The notes beneath the pieces were generated by a model. It was not told the origin of the DNA and searched no databases. It saw nothing but the letters and a program-made list of their open reading frames with translations. A stretch of 23,056 nt of DNA from a virus. Both the position numbers and the translations under genes were made by a program. Of this stretch, positions 13,640-20,713 are shown piece after piece. The stretch covers positions 1-23,056 of IMG/VR virus record IMGVR_UViG_3300044977_000009, one strand, 5' to 3'. Position 1 is the first letter of the stretch. Every line of letters begins with the position of its first letter.

Positions 13640-15658
13640 TTATCGCATCGCCGGCATTGGTGAAGGAGGAGGCTGCGGAATGCCTTGTGGTGGCGATTGT
13701 CCGTTGGCGTGCGGCGGCTGTCCATTTCCTGTCGGCGGGTGCGCGCCGGGTGCGCTCGTTGGATGCGGAGGGTGCCCTGGCTGACCAGGAACCGGTGGTC
13801 CCATCGGTGGTGGAGGCGGCGCCGGAAGAAGCATTTTGCTGACGTCCTTGTCGAGAGCTTCGCCCCAAAAGAGCAACAAGGCATTGAACGGCTGCACGTT
13901 CCCTGTCTGCATCGCGAATTGAGACAGGAGCGGGAAGAGCATCTGCACCAGCGAGTTGGCGTCCTGAACGTCCTTGTCCTTGTTCGGCTTCCGCGTGCTT
14001 CCTGCCTCGATCCGATATTCGAGCTGGTTAATGACCTCGTCGATGTCTGCCGTCTCGACGAACTTCGCCCACAACTGGCCGATCACTGGCCCGTAGAGTT
14101 GCGCCAGGTCTTCTCCGGTCATGTGCCAGCGCGCCATGAGCGCCATCTTGCGGAACACGCCAGTCATCCACGCCTCTACCGTAGTGGCCATGTCGTCGAT
14201 GCGGACGTTGGCCTGACCTTGCTTGAGGCTGGCCTCTTCTGCTGAGCGGAAAGCATGGGCGGTCTCCCCGTACAGAATCTCCGGGAGGTTGACGCGCTTC
14301 TCGAAGTTCAGTTCAACTTTCTCGATGACCTTGAAAATCCCCTCGGAGAAGTCGGGATGCTTGATGAAGCCGACGAGTTGATCGATAGGCATCCCCATTG
14401 CCTGAGACATCTCGATCAGTTCCAGGTCATTGCCTTCAAGGATCTTCGTCTTCGTCTCTTCGTCGAGACCCTTGGCGCACACGATGAAGTCCCTGCACCT
14501 CTTCTGGATCGCTGAGATGAGGAACGAGTACCCCCAATTGATGAACTTTAGTTCGCCAAGCCCGGGCCGGAAGTGGCTCATGGGCCATACTTGCCGCGGA
14601 ACCTTGTGGAAGGCCAGAACCTCGATTGGCCAGCCCATCGTCGAGGGAACATCCCTCCAGAATGGAGTCTCCCACTGCATTCGTCTCTTGCATTCCTCTT
14701 CGCTGTCCCAGATTTCAGGGGGACAGTTCAACATGTACTCGTAGCCATCGCAGATTTCGAAGTACACGTAGCGACCGAACCGATCTGCTTCAGCGGCTTC
14801 CTTCGGGATGCCCCTCAGAAGACCTCCAAGACCCATCTTTGACCACACGCGCCAGTAAACCAGAAGATCGTTCGTCTTTCCATTGCGCTTCTGATACTCG
14901 TTTCCGGCCCCTGCCACGGATGCGATTGAGGAATGAGACTCATAGTTTCCTTTCAGTGTTTCTGGTGGAAGACCGCGACGTGCCTCGACTTCCCATGTAG
15001 GCTCGATCATCCGGACGGCCATCCAGCGAGCGTCCTTCATCGTCTCGTGATCTGGATCGAAGATCAGATCATCGACAGTCTTCCAGATCGGGTAGGGCAT
15101 CTTGCGCCCCTGGGATGGATCGGACATATCGAATAAGAGGAAAGCTGCCCCCTTGATGATCCCCTCGTCAATTGCGTCTCTGGAAGACTCGCGGAGATTT
15201 ATGGCTGTCGGCAGGTAATGGAGCAATCCTTGAAGCAGGATGGCCCGCACAGAGTCGGTGAGTTGCTGCTGGCTCATCTGCTGCATCATCGGCTGCACTT
15301 GCATCTGCACCATCGGGTCGTTCATGTCCCCGAAGACTTGCAGTGGAATGTCCGGTGGCTTGCGTGGCGTGACCGTGCAGTCGGGGTTGTCGTGATAGAG
15401 CGTCGGCCCGAAGAGTTGAACCCCTTCAGCGACCTTGTTGACTGTGCAGACGATGGACGGACGTGGGAGGCGCTTCATGCCGACGTACATGAAGTCGCCA
15501 CGCTGAGGCCCTTCCGATAGGCCGTACAGGAAATCATAAGGTCCGTTGAAGAACCGCATGCACTCGTCGGCGTCTTGCTGAAAAGACTGCTTGGAGCGAG
15601 TGCCCAGGTCGATCATTCCCCGCCACGCCGAGCGGAGTTGTACCATCGCGGTTCGCAA
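13640..15658 (-). CDS. Portal protein (putative)
   Basis: The start is a TTG at 15656-15658 with GGGAG six bases upstream. ATG 15646 is the alternative. The 672-residue size suits a portal with an extra C-terminal tail. Seen motifs include PRPSIVCTVNKVAEGVQLFG near residue 65, an acidic beta/helix core (IWKTVDDLIFDPDHE, DARWMAVRMIEP), and the stem/clip helix region KVIEKVELNFEKRVNLPEIL, then RSAEEASLKQGQANVRIDDM, typical of portals. A Pro-rich tail of about 65 residues (PAPPPPPMGPPVPGQPG...) ends the protein. Portals form a dodecamer at one capsid vertex through which DNA is packaged. The assignment rests on this pattern, size and position after the large terminase. Confidence 0.78.
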   Translation of the reverse strand: MRTAMVQLRSAWRGMIDLGTRSKQSFQQDADECMRFFNGPYDFLYGLSEGPQRGDFMYVGMKRLPRPSIVCTVNKVAEGVQLFGPTLYHDNPDCTVTPRKPPDIPLQVFGDMNDPMVQMQVQPMMQQMSQQQLTDSVRAILLQGLLHYLPTAINLRESSRDAIDEGIIKGAAFLLFDMSDPSQGRKMPYPIWKTVDDLIFDPDHETMKDARWMAVRMIEPTWEVEARRGLPPETLKGNYESHSSIASVAGAGNEYQKRNGKTNDLLVYWRVWSKMGLGGLLRGIPKEAAEADRFGRYVYFEICDGYEYMLNCPPEIWDSEEECKRRMQWETPFWRDVPSTMGWPIEVLAFHKVPRQVWPMSHFRPGLGELKFINWGYSFLISAIQKRCRDFIVCAKGLDEETKTKILEGNDLELIEMSQAMGMPIDQLVGFIKHPDFSEGIFKVIEKVELNFEKRVNLPEILYGETAHAFRSAEEASLKQGQANVRIDDMATTVEAWMTGVFRKMALMARWHMTGEDLAQLYGPVIGQLWAKFVETADIDEVINQLEYRIEAGSTRKPNKDKDVQDANSLVQMLFPLLSQFAMQTGNVQPFNALLLFWGEALDKDVSKMLLPAPPPPPMGPPVPGQPGHPPHPTSAPGAHPPTGNGQPPHANGQSPPQGIPQPPPSPMPAMR

Positions 15659-15664
15659 TTAACG

Positions 15665-15669
15665 CTCCC
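15665..15669 (-). promoter_or_regulatory. Shine-Dalgarno supporting the TTG portal start
   Basis: GGGAG on the minus strand sits six bases ahead of TTG 15658 and overlaps the region between the two genes. The ATG at 15646 has no comparable site. Confidence 0.45.
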
Positions 15670-15671
15670 GG

Positions 15672-16013
15672 TCAAATGTCGGAGTGCGGATTGACGCCCA
15701 TGTCGATCATCATGGACGCGATCTTCTTTGTCTCGGGCGTGTGGTCCCACGAGCCGGACGCTCGGAACTCGACTTCCCTGGCTTCTGGATCGTCGCAATG
15801 CCTCACCCCACTCTTCGGGACAAGGGCCTGGTAGTTGGGAGCAATTAAGGACAGCTCGATTGACTTTGTGCCGAGCCCGGTCACGATTGCTGGGCAAGGA
15901 GTCTGGCGCCGGTTGCCTTCAACGAACCAGTGGACGATCTGGCCAATCGAGACGGTTGGCGGGATATAGGTCTTCGCCTCGGACTTCTGAGTCTGGGTCA
16001 TGGTCGCGGTCAT
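15672..16013 (-). CDS. Small phage protein, 113 aa, unknown
   Basis: ATG 16011-16013 lies one base after the upstream stop and follows AAAGGAT. The product has a disordered start (MTATMTQTQKSEAKTYIPPT), then a compact beta unit: SIGQIVHWFVEGNRRQTPCP, AIVTGLGTKSIELSLIAPN. The second half contains SGVRHCDDPEAREVEFRASG and ends with a helix. The unit with IGQIVHW...PCPAIVT looks like a small SH3-like fold, which I have seen in phage operons near the terminase and portal, but I cannot name the family. No membrane segment. Confidence 0.65.
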   Translation of the reverse strand: MTATMTQTQKSEAKTYIPPTVSIGQIVHWFVEGNRRQTPCPAIVTGLGTKSIELSLIAPNYQALVPKSGVRHCDDPEAREVEFRASGSWDHTPETKKIASMMIDMGVNPHSDI

Positions 16014-16014
16014 G

Positions 16015-16806
16015 TTATCCTTTCATTATTTCAGAGAAAATGTCAGCCAACGCTTCGTCGGCGTCGTCGGGGATCAGTTCAAGGAAGCGAGTAAGCGCCT
16101 GGGCCTTCCTCATGTGGTCAGTGATCTTCAGGCGGATGACATGACGAAAGCCTGCCGTGGCCTGGCGTGTCGGCTCAGGAATTTCCTTCGCTTCGTAGAA
16201 TCGAGAAACAGGCTCCGTTGGCTGATTTCGCAGTCCGTACTTTTCCGGCACATCGTAAAGAGAAGTGCTGACCGCTTCCTTTGGTGGAACCGCCATTGAT
16301 TGCGTCGAAACATGCTTCCCATTACGCTCAACCTTCGCGGCATTCACCTGCTCGACCATCTCGTCGAGAGTTGCCGCTGCTGAAGTGCTGGCAGGGTGGT
16401 TACCTGCGATCTTGCGATTCGCCCACAAGATCATCGCATCCTCAGACGCCTTGGCATCTGCGGTTCCGCTCTCTGAGTGCAGGAGGTTAGAGAAGTGCCT
16501 TCCGACTGCTTCCCATGCTATCTTGTCGGCGTCCGGAAGATTTGCGAAGAATGTGTGGTCACCGGTGGATTGCTGAAGCGTGATCGCCAGAGCTTTGGAG
16601 TTCATCGGTGCTTCCGCGGCAATGGCTTCGTCGATCATCCGAATTGCCGTGCAAGCCATAACGAAGAACGGCTCTTGGCTCTCGTTCCATTGCTTCGCAG
16701 ATGCGGCCCCGCACCTCACGAAGACACTGTGGCCGGTCTTGGCCAACTCTTCTGCGCTCAGGCCGTTCTTCGATTTACCGTGGTTGGTCTGCTCGTGCGG
16801 AACCAT
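16015..16806 (-). CDS. Unknown phage protein, 263 aa
   Basis: The frame opens at ATG 16806 (MVPHEQTNHGKSKNGLSAEE) and overlaps the terminase stop by 32 bases. It is predicted largely helical (AIRMIDEAIAAEAPMNSKAL, DADKIAWEAVGRHFSNLLHS). A low-complexity middle (ASTSAAATLDEMVEQVNAAK) precedes a C-terminal helical segment (HMRKAQALTRFLELIPDDAD). No catalytic or DNA-binding motif is seen. A role in head assembly is possible from its place between terminase and portal. I do not recognise a family. Confidence 0.65.
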   Translation of the reverse strand: MVPHEQTNHGKSKNGLSAEELAKTGHSVFVRCGAASAKQWNESQEPFFVMACTAIRMIDEAIAAEAPMNSKALAITLQQSTGDHTFFANLPDADKIAWEAVGRHFSNLLHSESGTADAKASEDAMILWANRKIAGNHPASTSAAATLDEMVEQVNAAKVERNGKHVSTQSMAVPPKEAVSTSLYDVPEKYGLRNQPTEPVSRFYEAKEIPEPTRQATAGFRHVIRLKITDHMRKAQALTRFLELIPDDADEALADIFSEIMKG

Positions 16807-18391
16807 CGCCAGGCCCCATCATGTAAGAGTTTCCGCTCTTTTTCGCTTCCTTCGCCTTTTGCTCAATGTACCACTTATACGCCCCAGATGCCACTACTTG
16901 AGCGGCCTTGGCGGGAATCCACTGCGGCCTGTGCTGCGCCAGGTAGCGAAGCGCGTCGATGGTGTGGTTATTTTTCGCGTCTGGAGTGTCGATGAAAGTC
17001 CCGTCTGGTTTCTTCTTGTAACGGTAGTGCTTGATCTCCTTGATGAAGTTGAAGCAGCTCTTCATCACCAGGAGTTTTGGCGTGCCGTTCGACCTGATGC
17101 GCAGCCACAACCGAATCTCTTCCAGGGATGGACGAATGGCCCCAGGACTTCCGTCGCTCAGAAGGAAATCGCTCCCGGTGATCTCGCTCTTGATCTTGTT
17201 CGCTTCCAGGGCGTCGGCATAGTGCCAGCCGATTGTCTTCCCGTCGCCGGCCGACTTCTTCTTGTACTCGTGGACATCGATCAAGAATGCCCGGAAGTTT
17301 CTTCCTTGGCATTTCTGCTTCATCTCAAGGCCGTACCGGGTGGCATCGCAGCATTTCAGATAAAGCTCATCGTAGATATAGATGTGGTCTTCTTTCTCCG
17401 GGGGAGGTATCGCTAGGAATAGGACTGCGGCAACCTGCCTTCCTGGGTCCGTCGCGCAATAGAGGGTCCAGTCGTTCGGGATTGGGAACGGGTCTATCTC
17501 GTGGACTTTCGGGGCGTACTCTGGGAACACGCGCCCGGCGACAAGGGCAAACTCACCCTTCACGCGAACATCGTAGGAGATGTCGTCTCCGAGCAGCTTC
17601 CCCTTGAATGCTTCCTTGGCCTCCTCATTAACATGCTTGTTGTCGTCCATCGTGCAGAAGAACTCCTCGACTGTGCGAGGAGTCACGTTCTTCTCGATTT
17701 GCTCAAGGGCCCTCTCGTGGAGAGCGTACAGCCTCTCGGAGCCGGCCTGGGGTGTAGCTGACCAGATGAAGATTCCGTCTCGGTCCAGGAGGCGGGCAGC
17801 GATTTCGATGTACCAATCCCTGTCCGCGTCGGCCTCTTCGTCGAACCACGCACCGTCAATATCCGCTCCACGGGCCGGGGAAGCGTTCGACGAGTAGAAG
17901 TGGATCTTCGTCCCGTTGATGAGCGTGACGATCTTTGGCAAGTCCTCCTTTTTGCTCTCGTAAGCGATGTCCTTTATCATTCGCCTCGGGATTAATGGAA
18001 GCGACGGCCTCTTGTCCTTGGATCGGTGCGCGTCCGTGTCAGGATCGTAGGCGCGCCATCGCTTATTTACTTCATCGCGGATCATGCAGAAGGCACCTGG
18101 GCGACCGAGCTTCTTCCACAAGACCTGAGCAAGCTCCCTTCCGTCCTTCCCGACCACGTACCAGACTTGATTCTTTTTCGACGTGACGGCGCGCGCTACC
18201 TCAACAGCCGCGGCAACCGTCTTCCCGGCTCGGTTGCCGCCACGGATGATCCTCTCAAGAGTCTTGCTGTTGTGGAAAGCTGTCTGGTACGGGAGGGGAT
18301 TGTAGATTTGCAGGGCCTCGGCCTTGCGAATGGCGATCTCGGCAAGGACTCTCTTGAGTTGCCGGGCCGCCTCTTTAGATGCCGTCGCCAT
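16775..18391 (-). CDS. terL: Terminase large subunit
   Basis: The 538-residue protein has the terminase ATPase-nuclease order. Walker A is GGNRAGKT at residues 51-58, Walker B ends in IDGAWFDEEA (178-187) and the coupling motif is SATPQ (211-215). The nuclease half begins with YCATDPGRQVAAVLF (catalytic-type Asp 315), continues with YDELYL (340-345) and FLIDVHEY (369-376), and ends with the typical NHTIDALRYL (475-484, Asp 479). It pumps DNA into the prohead through the portal and cuts concatemers. The start ATG 18391 overlaps the upstream gene by 17 bases. Length and motifs are complete, with no sign of decay. Confidence in the family is high, and the packaging strategy (cos, pac or other) is not deducible here. 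Confidence 0.96.
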   Translation of the reverse strand: MATASKEAARQLKRVLAEIAIRKAEALQIYNPLPYQTAFHNSKTLERIIRGGNRAGKTVAAAVEVARAVTSKKNQVWYVVGKDGRELAQVLWKKLGRPGAFCMIRDEVNKRWRAYDPDTDAHRSKDKRPSLPLIPRRMIKDIAYESKKEDLPKIVTLINGTKIHFYSSNASPARGADIDGAWFDEEADADRDWYIEIAARLLDRDGIFIWSATPQAGSERLYALHERALEQIEKNVTPRTVEEFFCTMDDNKHVNEEAKEAFKGKLLGDDISYDVRVKGEFALVAGRVFPEYAPKVHEIDPFPIPNDWTLYCATDPGRQVAAVLFLAIPPPEKEDHIYIYDELYLKCCDATRYGLEMKQKCQGRNFRAFLIDVHEYKKKSAGDGKTIGWHYADALEANKIKSEITGSDFLLSDGSPGAIRPSLEEIRLWLRIRSNGTPKLLVMKSCFNFIKEIKHYRYKKKPDGTFIDTPDAKNNHTIDALRYLAQHRPQWIPAKAAQVVASGAYKWYIEQKAKEAKKSGNSYMMGPGDGSARADQPR

Positions 18392-18776
18392 CTGAGCATT
18401 CCCTCCACGTGAGAAGCGACATTTTCATCCTGCCGACCAACCTTGACGCGCTCTCCATGAGATCATCGTCGGTCATCGCTCCAAGGTCTCCATCAACCTG
18501 GCTGCTAGATACGTCCTTGATAAGCCGGAAGCCAATGTCGAACAGGCGCGCCCGTGAAGCACTCCCGGCCTTGGCCGTTCTGAGATCCCTGATGAGCATC
18601 TTGGCGAATCCTGACGGGCCTCCAACGATTCGCATGAAGTGATCGGCGATCTCCCTGATGTCAACGGAGTCCTTCTTGTTCTTGATGACCTCTGCGTAGA
18701 TCTCCGCAACAGTCGAGCCTTGCTTCTCCTTCTTGGCTGCGGCCTGCCTTGCCTTGGGTGTCTTTACGGCAGCCAT
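18375..18776 (-). CDS. Candidate terminase small subunit
   Basis: This 133-residue protein begins with a Lys/Ala-rich, probably DNA-contacting tail (MAAVKTPKARQAAAKKEKQG), followed by helices (TVAEIYAEVIKNKKDSVDIR, ADHFMRIVGGPSGFAKMLI, RARLFDIGFRLIKDVSS) and an acidic end. It lies immediately upstream of the large terminase and overlaps it by 17 bases, the usual place of the DNA-recognition subunit. I see no clear helix-turn-helix signature, so the call rests on position, size and basic N-terminus. Its own start lies inside the last codons of the small membrane protein upstream. Confidence 0.5.
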   Translation of the reverse strand: MAAVKTPKARQAAAKKEKQGSTVAEIYAEVIKNKKDSVDIREIADHFMRIVGGPSGFAKMLIRDLRTAKAGSASRARLFDIGFRLIKDVSSSQVDGDLGAMTDDDLMESASRLVGRMKMSLLTWRECSDGDGI

Positions 18777-18895
18777 TCGTCATCCTCCTCGAAATGCTCG
18801 CGGCTCTGCGCTTCATTCTGCTGAAGCCAGATAAACCGGCACACCATGGCGCCGATGAAGAACCCGAACCAGAACATGATAACCACTTCCATCAT
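18764..18895 (-). CDS. 43-residue single-span membrane protein
   Basis: The start overlaps the stop of the upstream gene in CCATGATGG, and the 3' end overlaps the candidate small terminase by 13 bases. The protein has a hydrophobic helix at residues 3-24 (EVVIMFWFGFFIGAMVCRFI) and a charged acidic tail (EAQSREHFEEDDEWLP). This is the layout of many small phage membrane proteins, including some holin or spanin components, but nothing more specific can be read. Overlaps on both ends with real genes support translation. Confidence 0.6.
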   Translation of the reverse strand: MMEVVIMFWFGFFIGAMVCRFIWLQQNEAQSREHFEEDDEWLP

Positions 18896-19323
18896 GGAAA
18901 CTCCACGGTTCCTTCGGCGTAAACGGCCTCTGCCTGGAACTCCCCGATGCCGATCCAGGAAGTCTTGGCTGCTGGAAGCCTCAAGGCTATCGTGCCGATA
19001 CCACGCGAGGCTATCGCCACCGTTCCCGTCGTCAAGATCGGCTGGGCGGTTCCGTTCAGGACAGGCTCGGGAGGAAGAAGCCAGACTATCTCACCGCTCC
19101 CGTCATCAAACATCCCTGTTCCTGTGCATGCCGACACTTTCTGATCCGGGAAGATGCCAAGGACTGACGTCGGCGGGATGACGCACTCAGAACACCGCTT
19201 GATCGTCCCGTCAGGGAACTCGACCTCGACCTCGCATGGCTCGCGCGCTGTCTCAAACTTGCCAAAGCCGATCCGGTAGACTGGCATCGGCGGGCAGAAG
19301 ACGCGGATAATGGCTGTCGTCAT
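18892..19323 (-). CDS. Beta-rich protein with internal 20-aa repeat, 143 aa
   Basis: The preferred start is ATG 19321-19323. A TTG at 19359 would run through the terminator hairpin. There is no good Shine-Dalgarno before the ATG. The protein is beta-rich with five cysteines (FCPP, EPCEV, KRCSEC, SACTG) and contains two related 20-residue units: IGFGKFETAREPCEVEVEFP at 18-37 and IGIGEFQAEAVYAEGTVEFP at 124-143. No signal peptide is evident. It is the first gene after the terminator and leads the packaging block, coupled to the next ORF by a stop/start overlap. Function unknown. Confidence 0.65.
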   Translation of the reverse strand: MTTAIIRVFCPPMPVYRIGFGKFETAREPCEVEVEFPDGTIKRCSECVIPPTSVLGIFPDQKVSACTGTGMFDDGSGEIVWLLPPEPVLNGTAQPILTTGTVAIASRGIGTIALRLPAAKTSWIGIGEFQAEAVYAEGTVEFP

Positions 19324-19332
19324 AAATGGCCC

Positions 19333-19374
19333 AAAAGAAAACCGTCCGGCCGCTGGCAAGGACGACCGGACGGC
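19333..19374 (-). terminator. Intrinsic transcription terminator
   Basis: On the minus strand, CCGTCCGG (19373-19366) pairs perfectly with CCGGACGG (19349-19342) across a 16-base loop, extended by one G-U pair. TTTTCTTTT (19341-19333) follows. This is a textbook Rho-independent terminator for transcription arriving from the envelope block. It lies 23 bases beyond the TAG stop of the 78-residue gene and ends 10 bases before the ATG of the next gene. Confidence 0.88.
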
Positions 19375-19396
19375 GGCACCAAGAGAGACACGCTTG

Positions 19397-19633
19397 CTAT
19401 TTCTTTTGATCGCATGCGGCAGGCGCTTGGCACGCGCCTGCGCTTTGCCGGATCACCGTGACGGTTGTCGTTGAATACGTCATGGTCGCCGATCCACACG
19501 AAGACGCGCCACGCCCATTGAGTGGATGGAGTAACTTATGGACGAGTGCCTTGATGCGTCCTTTGCCGCATGCGGCTTCCGTGGAGCCGACTATGCAGAG
19601 AAACATCGAGAAAACGAGAATTAGCCTGAGCAT
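19397..19633 (-). CDS. Small secreted Cys-containing protein, 78 aa
   Basis: ATG 19633 has an excellent AAAGGAAG ribosome site. Residues 1-21 are a classical signal peptide (MLRLILVFSMFLCIVGSTEA, then A) with a plausible cleavage after SxxA. The mature part is small and basic (GKGRIKALVHKLLHPLNGRG), followed by a Thr/Ser stretch (CGSATMTYSTTTVTVIR) and four cysteines that could make two disulfides outside the cytoplasm. I know no family. Such short secreted proteins are common in Planctomycetes, which is part of the host guess. It is the last gene before the terminator. Confidence 0.75.
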   Translation of the reverse strand: MLRLILVFSMFLCIVGSTEAACGKGRIKALVHKLLHPLNGRGASSCGSATMTYSTTTVTVIRQSAGACQAPAACDQKK

Positions 19634-19636
19634 AGA

Positions 19637-19954
19637 TCACTTCCTTTTGAAGATCGGGAAACAGGTCCAAAGTTCTGCGCCATCCATCTCTTTGCTGTTC
19701 ATGTACTTCACGTACGACTTGGCGTATTCCTCCGCTGTCATTTCTTCCTTGTATTCCGGCATGTCCTTCAAATGAGTCGAAGGCTTCCATTTTAAACGAC
19801 CATCAACGAACATCAAGTGCTCTGGAAATCCACCGTGCGGCTTGCGGACAATCAACCAGAAGACCTCTTCGTACAGAGGTTGTTGGATTGATAATCCAGC
19901 GAGAGGAATCAGAGCAAGAGGCTTGCCAGCTTTTAGGAATTCACGCCTGTTCAT
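19637..19954 (-). CDS. Protein with Tat-like signal, 105 aa, unknown
   Basis: ATG 19952-19954 overlaps the upstream TGA as ATGA. The N-terminus MNRREFLKAGKPLALIPLAG matches the twin-arginine consensus (RRxFLK) followed by a modest hydrophobic stretch. No clear Ala-x-Ala cleavage site follows, so it may stay anchored or the match may be coincidental. The rest contains EEVFWLIVRKPHGGFPEHLM, LKWKPSTHLKDMPEYKEEM and ends AELWTCFPIFKRK. No cofactor site is visible that would explain Tat export of a folded protein. Function unknown. Confidence 0.68.
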   Translation of the reverse strand: MNRREFLKAGKPLALIPLAGLSIQQPLYEEVFWLIVRKPHGGFPEHLMFVDGRLKWKPSTHLKDMPEYKEEMTAEEYAKSYVKYMNSKEMDGAELWTCFPIFKRK

Positions 19955-20328
19955 TTTTCCTTCTTCCTGGCTTCGAACATCTCAAGCACAACAGCCTGAA
20001 TCGCCGCTACCCTGGCATTGTATGCCGTTACCTTTGCCGTGAACTCCGTTGCGAGTCCGGCGTTGATGACGTCCTGCCCTGGATTGTACGTGTACGTCGG
20101 CATTGATTGGCCCCACGGTCCAGCGCTCGAATACCCTGTTACCTCCATTTGACCTCCAGGATCGAACGCTGGAGGCTCGGGAAGTGGACCAATCGCCTGT
20201 AGCATGGACGACAGAAGTTCTTCCGGCCTGTTGCTCCACAACTTTATGACCGTCCCATCGGGAAGAGGAATCTCCCCGACAGGAGGCGTTGTGTGCGGGC
20301 CATTGATGATCGTGAAGTCGTCGGCCAT
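19951..20328 (-). CDS. Unknown protein, 125 aa
   Basis: The ATG at 20326-20328 follows GAGGA closely, and the GTG three bases upstream is less well placed. The product starts MADDFTIINGPHTTPPVGEI, includes LPDGTVIKLWSNRPEELLSS and GYSSAGPWGQSMPTYTYNPG, and ends in a long helix (LATEFTAKVTAYNARVAAIQ). No signal peptide or membrane helix is seen, unlike its neighbours. It is coupled to the Tat-like gene by an ATGA overlap. No family is recognised. Confidence 0.65.
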   Translation of the reverse strand: MADDFTIINGPHTTPPVGEIPLPDGTVIKLWSNRPEELLSSMLQAIGPLPEPPAFDPGGQMEVTGYSSAGPWGQSMPTYTYNPGQDVINAGLATEFTAKVTAYNARVAAIQAVVLEMFEARKKEK

Positions 20329-20335
20329 CACTTCC

Positions 20336-20698
20336 TCACGCGCTTTGGACCATCATCGCCGTGGCGTCCGCGATGGACGCCTTCTTTCCCGAGGCGAGCA
20401 TGGAAAGGTAGATAGGCTTGCCCATTGAGTGGAACATCACAGGATCGTCCATCTGTGTCCGGATCGTCCGGAGAAGATACCACTTCTCGGCAACGCTTGG
20501 GTTGTTCAGTTTCAGCAGCAAGTCTTCCGGCTTTCCGATGGGGACGCACGCCGAGAGCATCGGCAGAAGATTGGTCAGAAGCTGCTCGATGAACGCGATG
20601 AACGGGCCAGGCGTGGTCATCAGGTCGGCAGGCGCGCCGTTGGCCAATAGCGTCCCAGCTATTTCGGTCGCCTTGATGGTGAATATCGAAGAAGACAT
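20336..20698 (-). CDS. Unknown protein, 120 aa
   Basis: ATG 20698 has AAGGA six bases upstream. The protein is helical: FTIKATEIAGTLLANGAPAD, PFIAFIEQLLTNLLPMLSAC, then VAEKWYLLRTIRTQMDDPVM and a C-terminal ASIADATAMMVQSA. The segment around residues 33-50 is hydrophobic but contains polar residues and is not a clear membrane span. It lies between the protease and the 125-residue gene, and no function can be assigned. Confidence 0.65.
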   Translation of the reverse strand: MSSSIFTIKATEIAGTLLANGAPADLMTTPGPFIAFIEQLLTNLLPMLSACVPIGKPEDLLLKLNNPSVAEKWYLLRTIRTQMDDPVMFHSMGKPIYLSMLASGKKASIADATAMMVQSA

Positions 20699-20713
20699 TA
20701 GTTTTCCTTTTGG

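Noticed and set aside
16580-17416. 278-codon plus-strand frame opposite the terminase
   Set aside because: The minus-strand terminase motifs are unambiguous. The antisense frame has no domain pattern and mixes hydrophobic runs without order.
19324-19359. Longer N-terminus for the 143-residue protein starting at TTG 19359
   Set aside because: It would place coding sequence over the terminator hairpin and U-tract, and has no Shine-Dalgarno.
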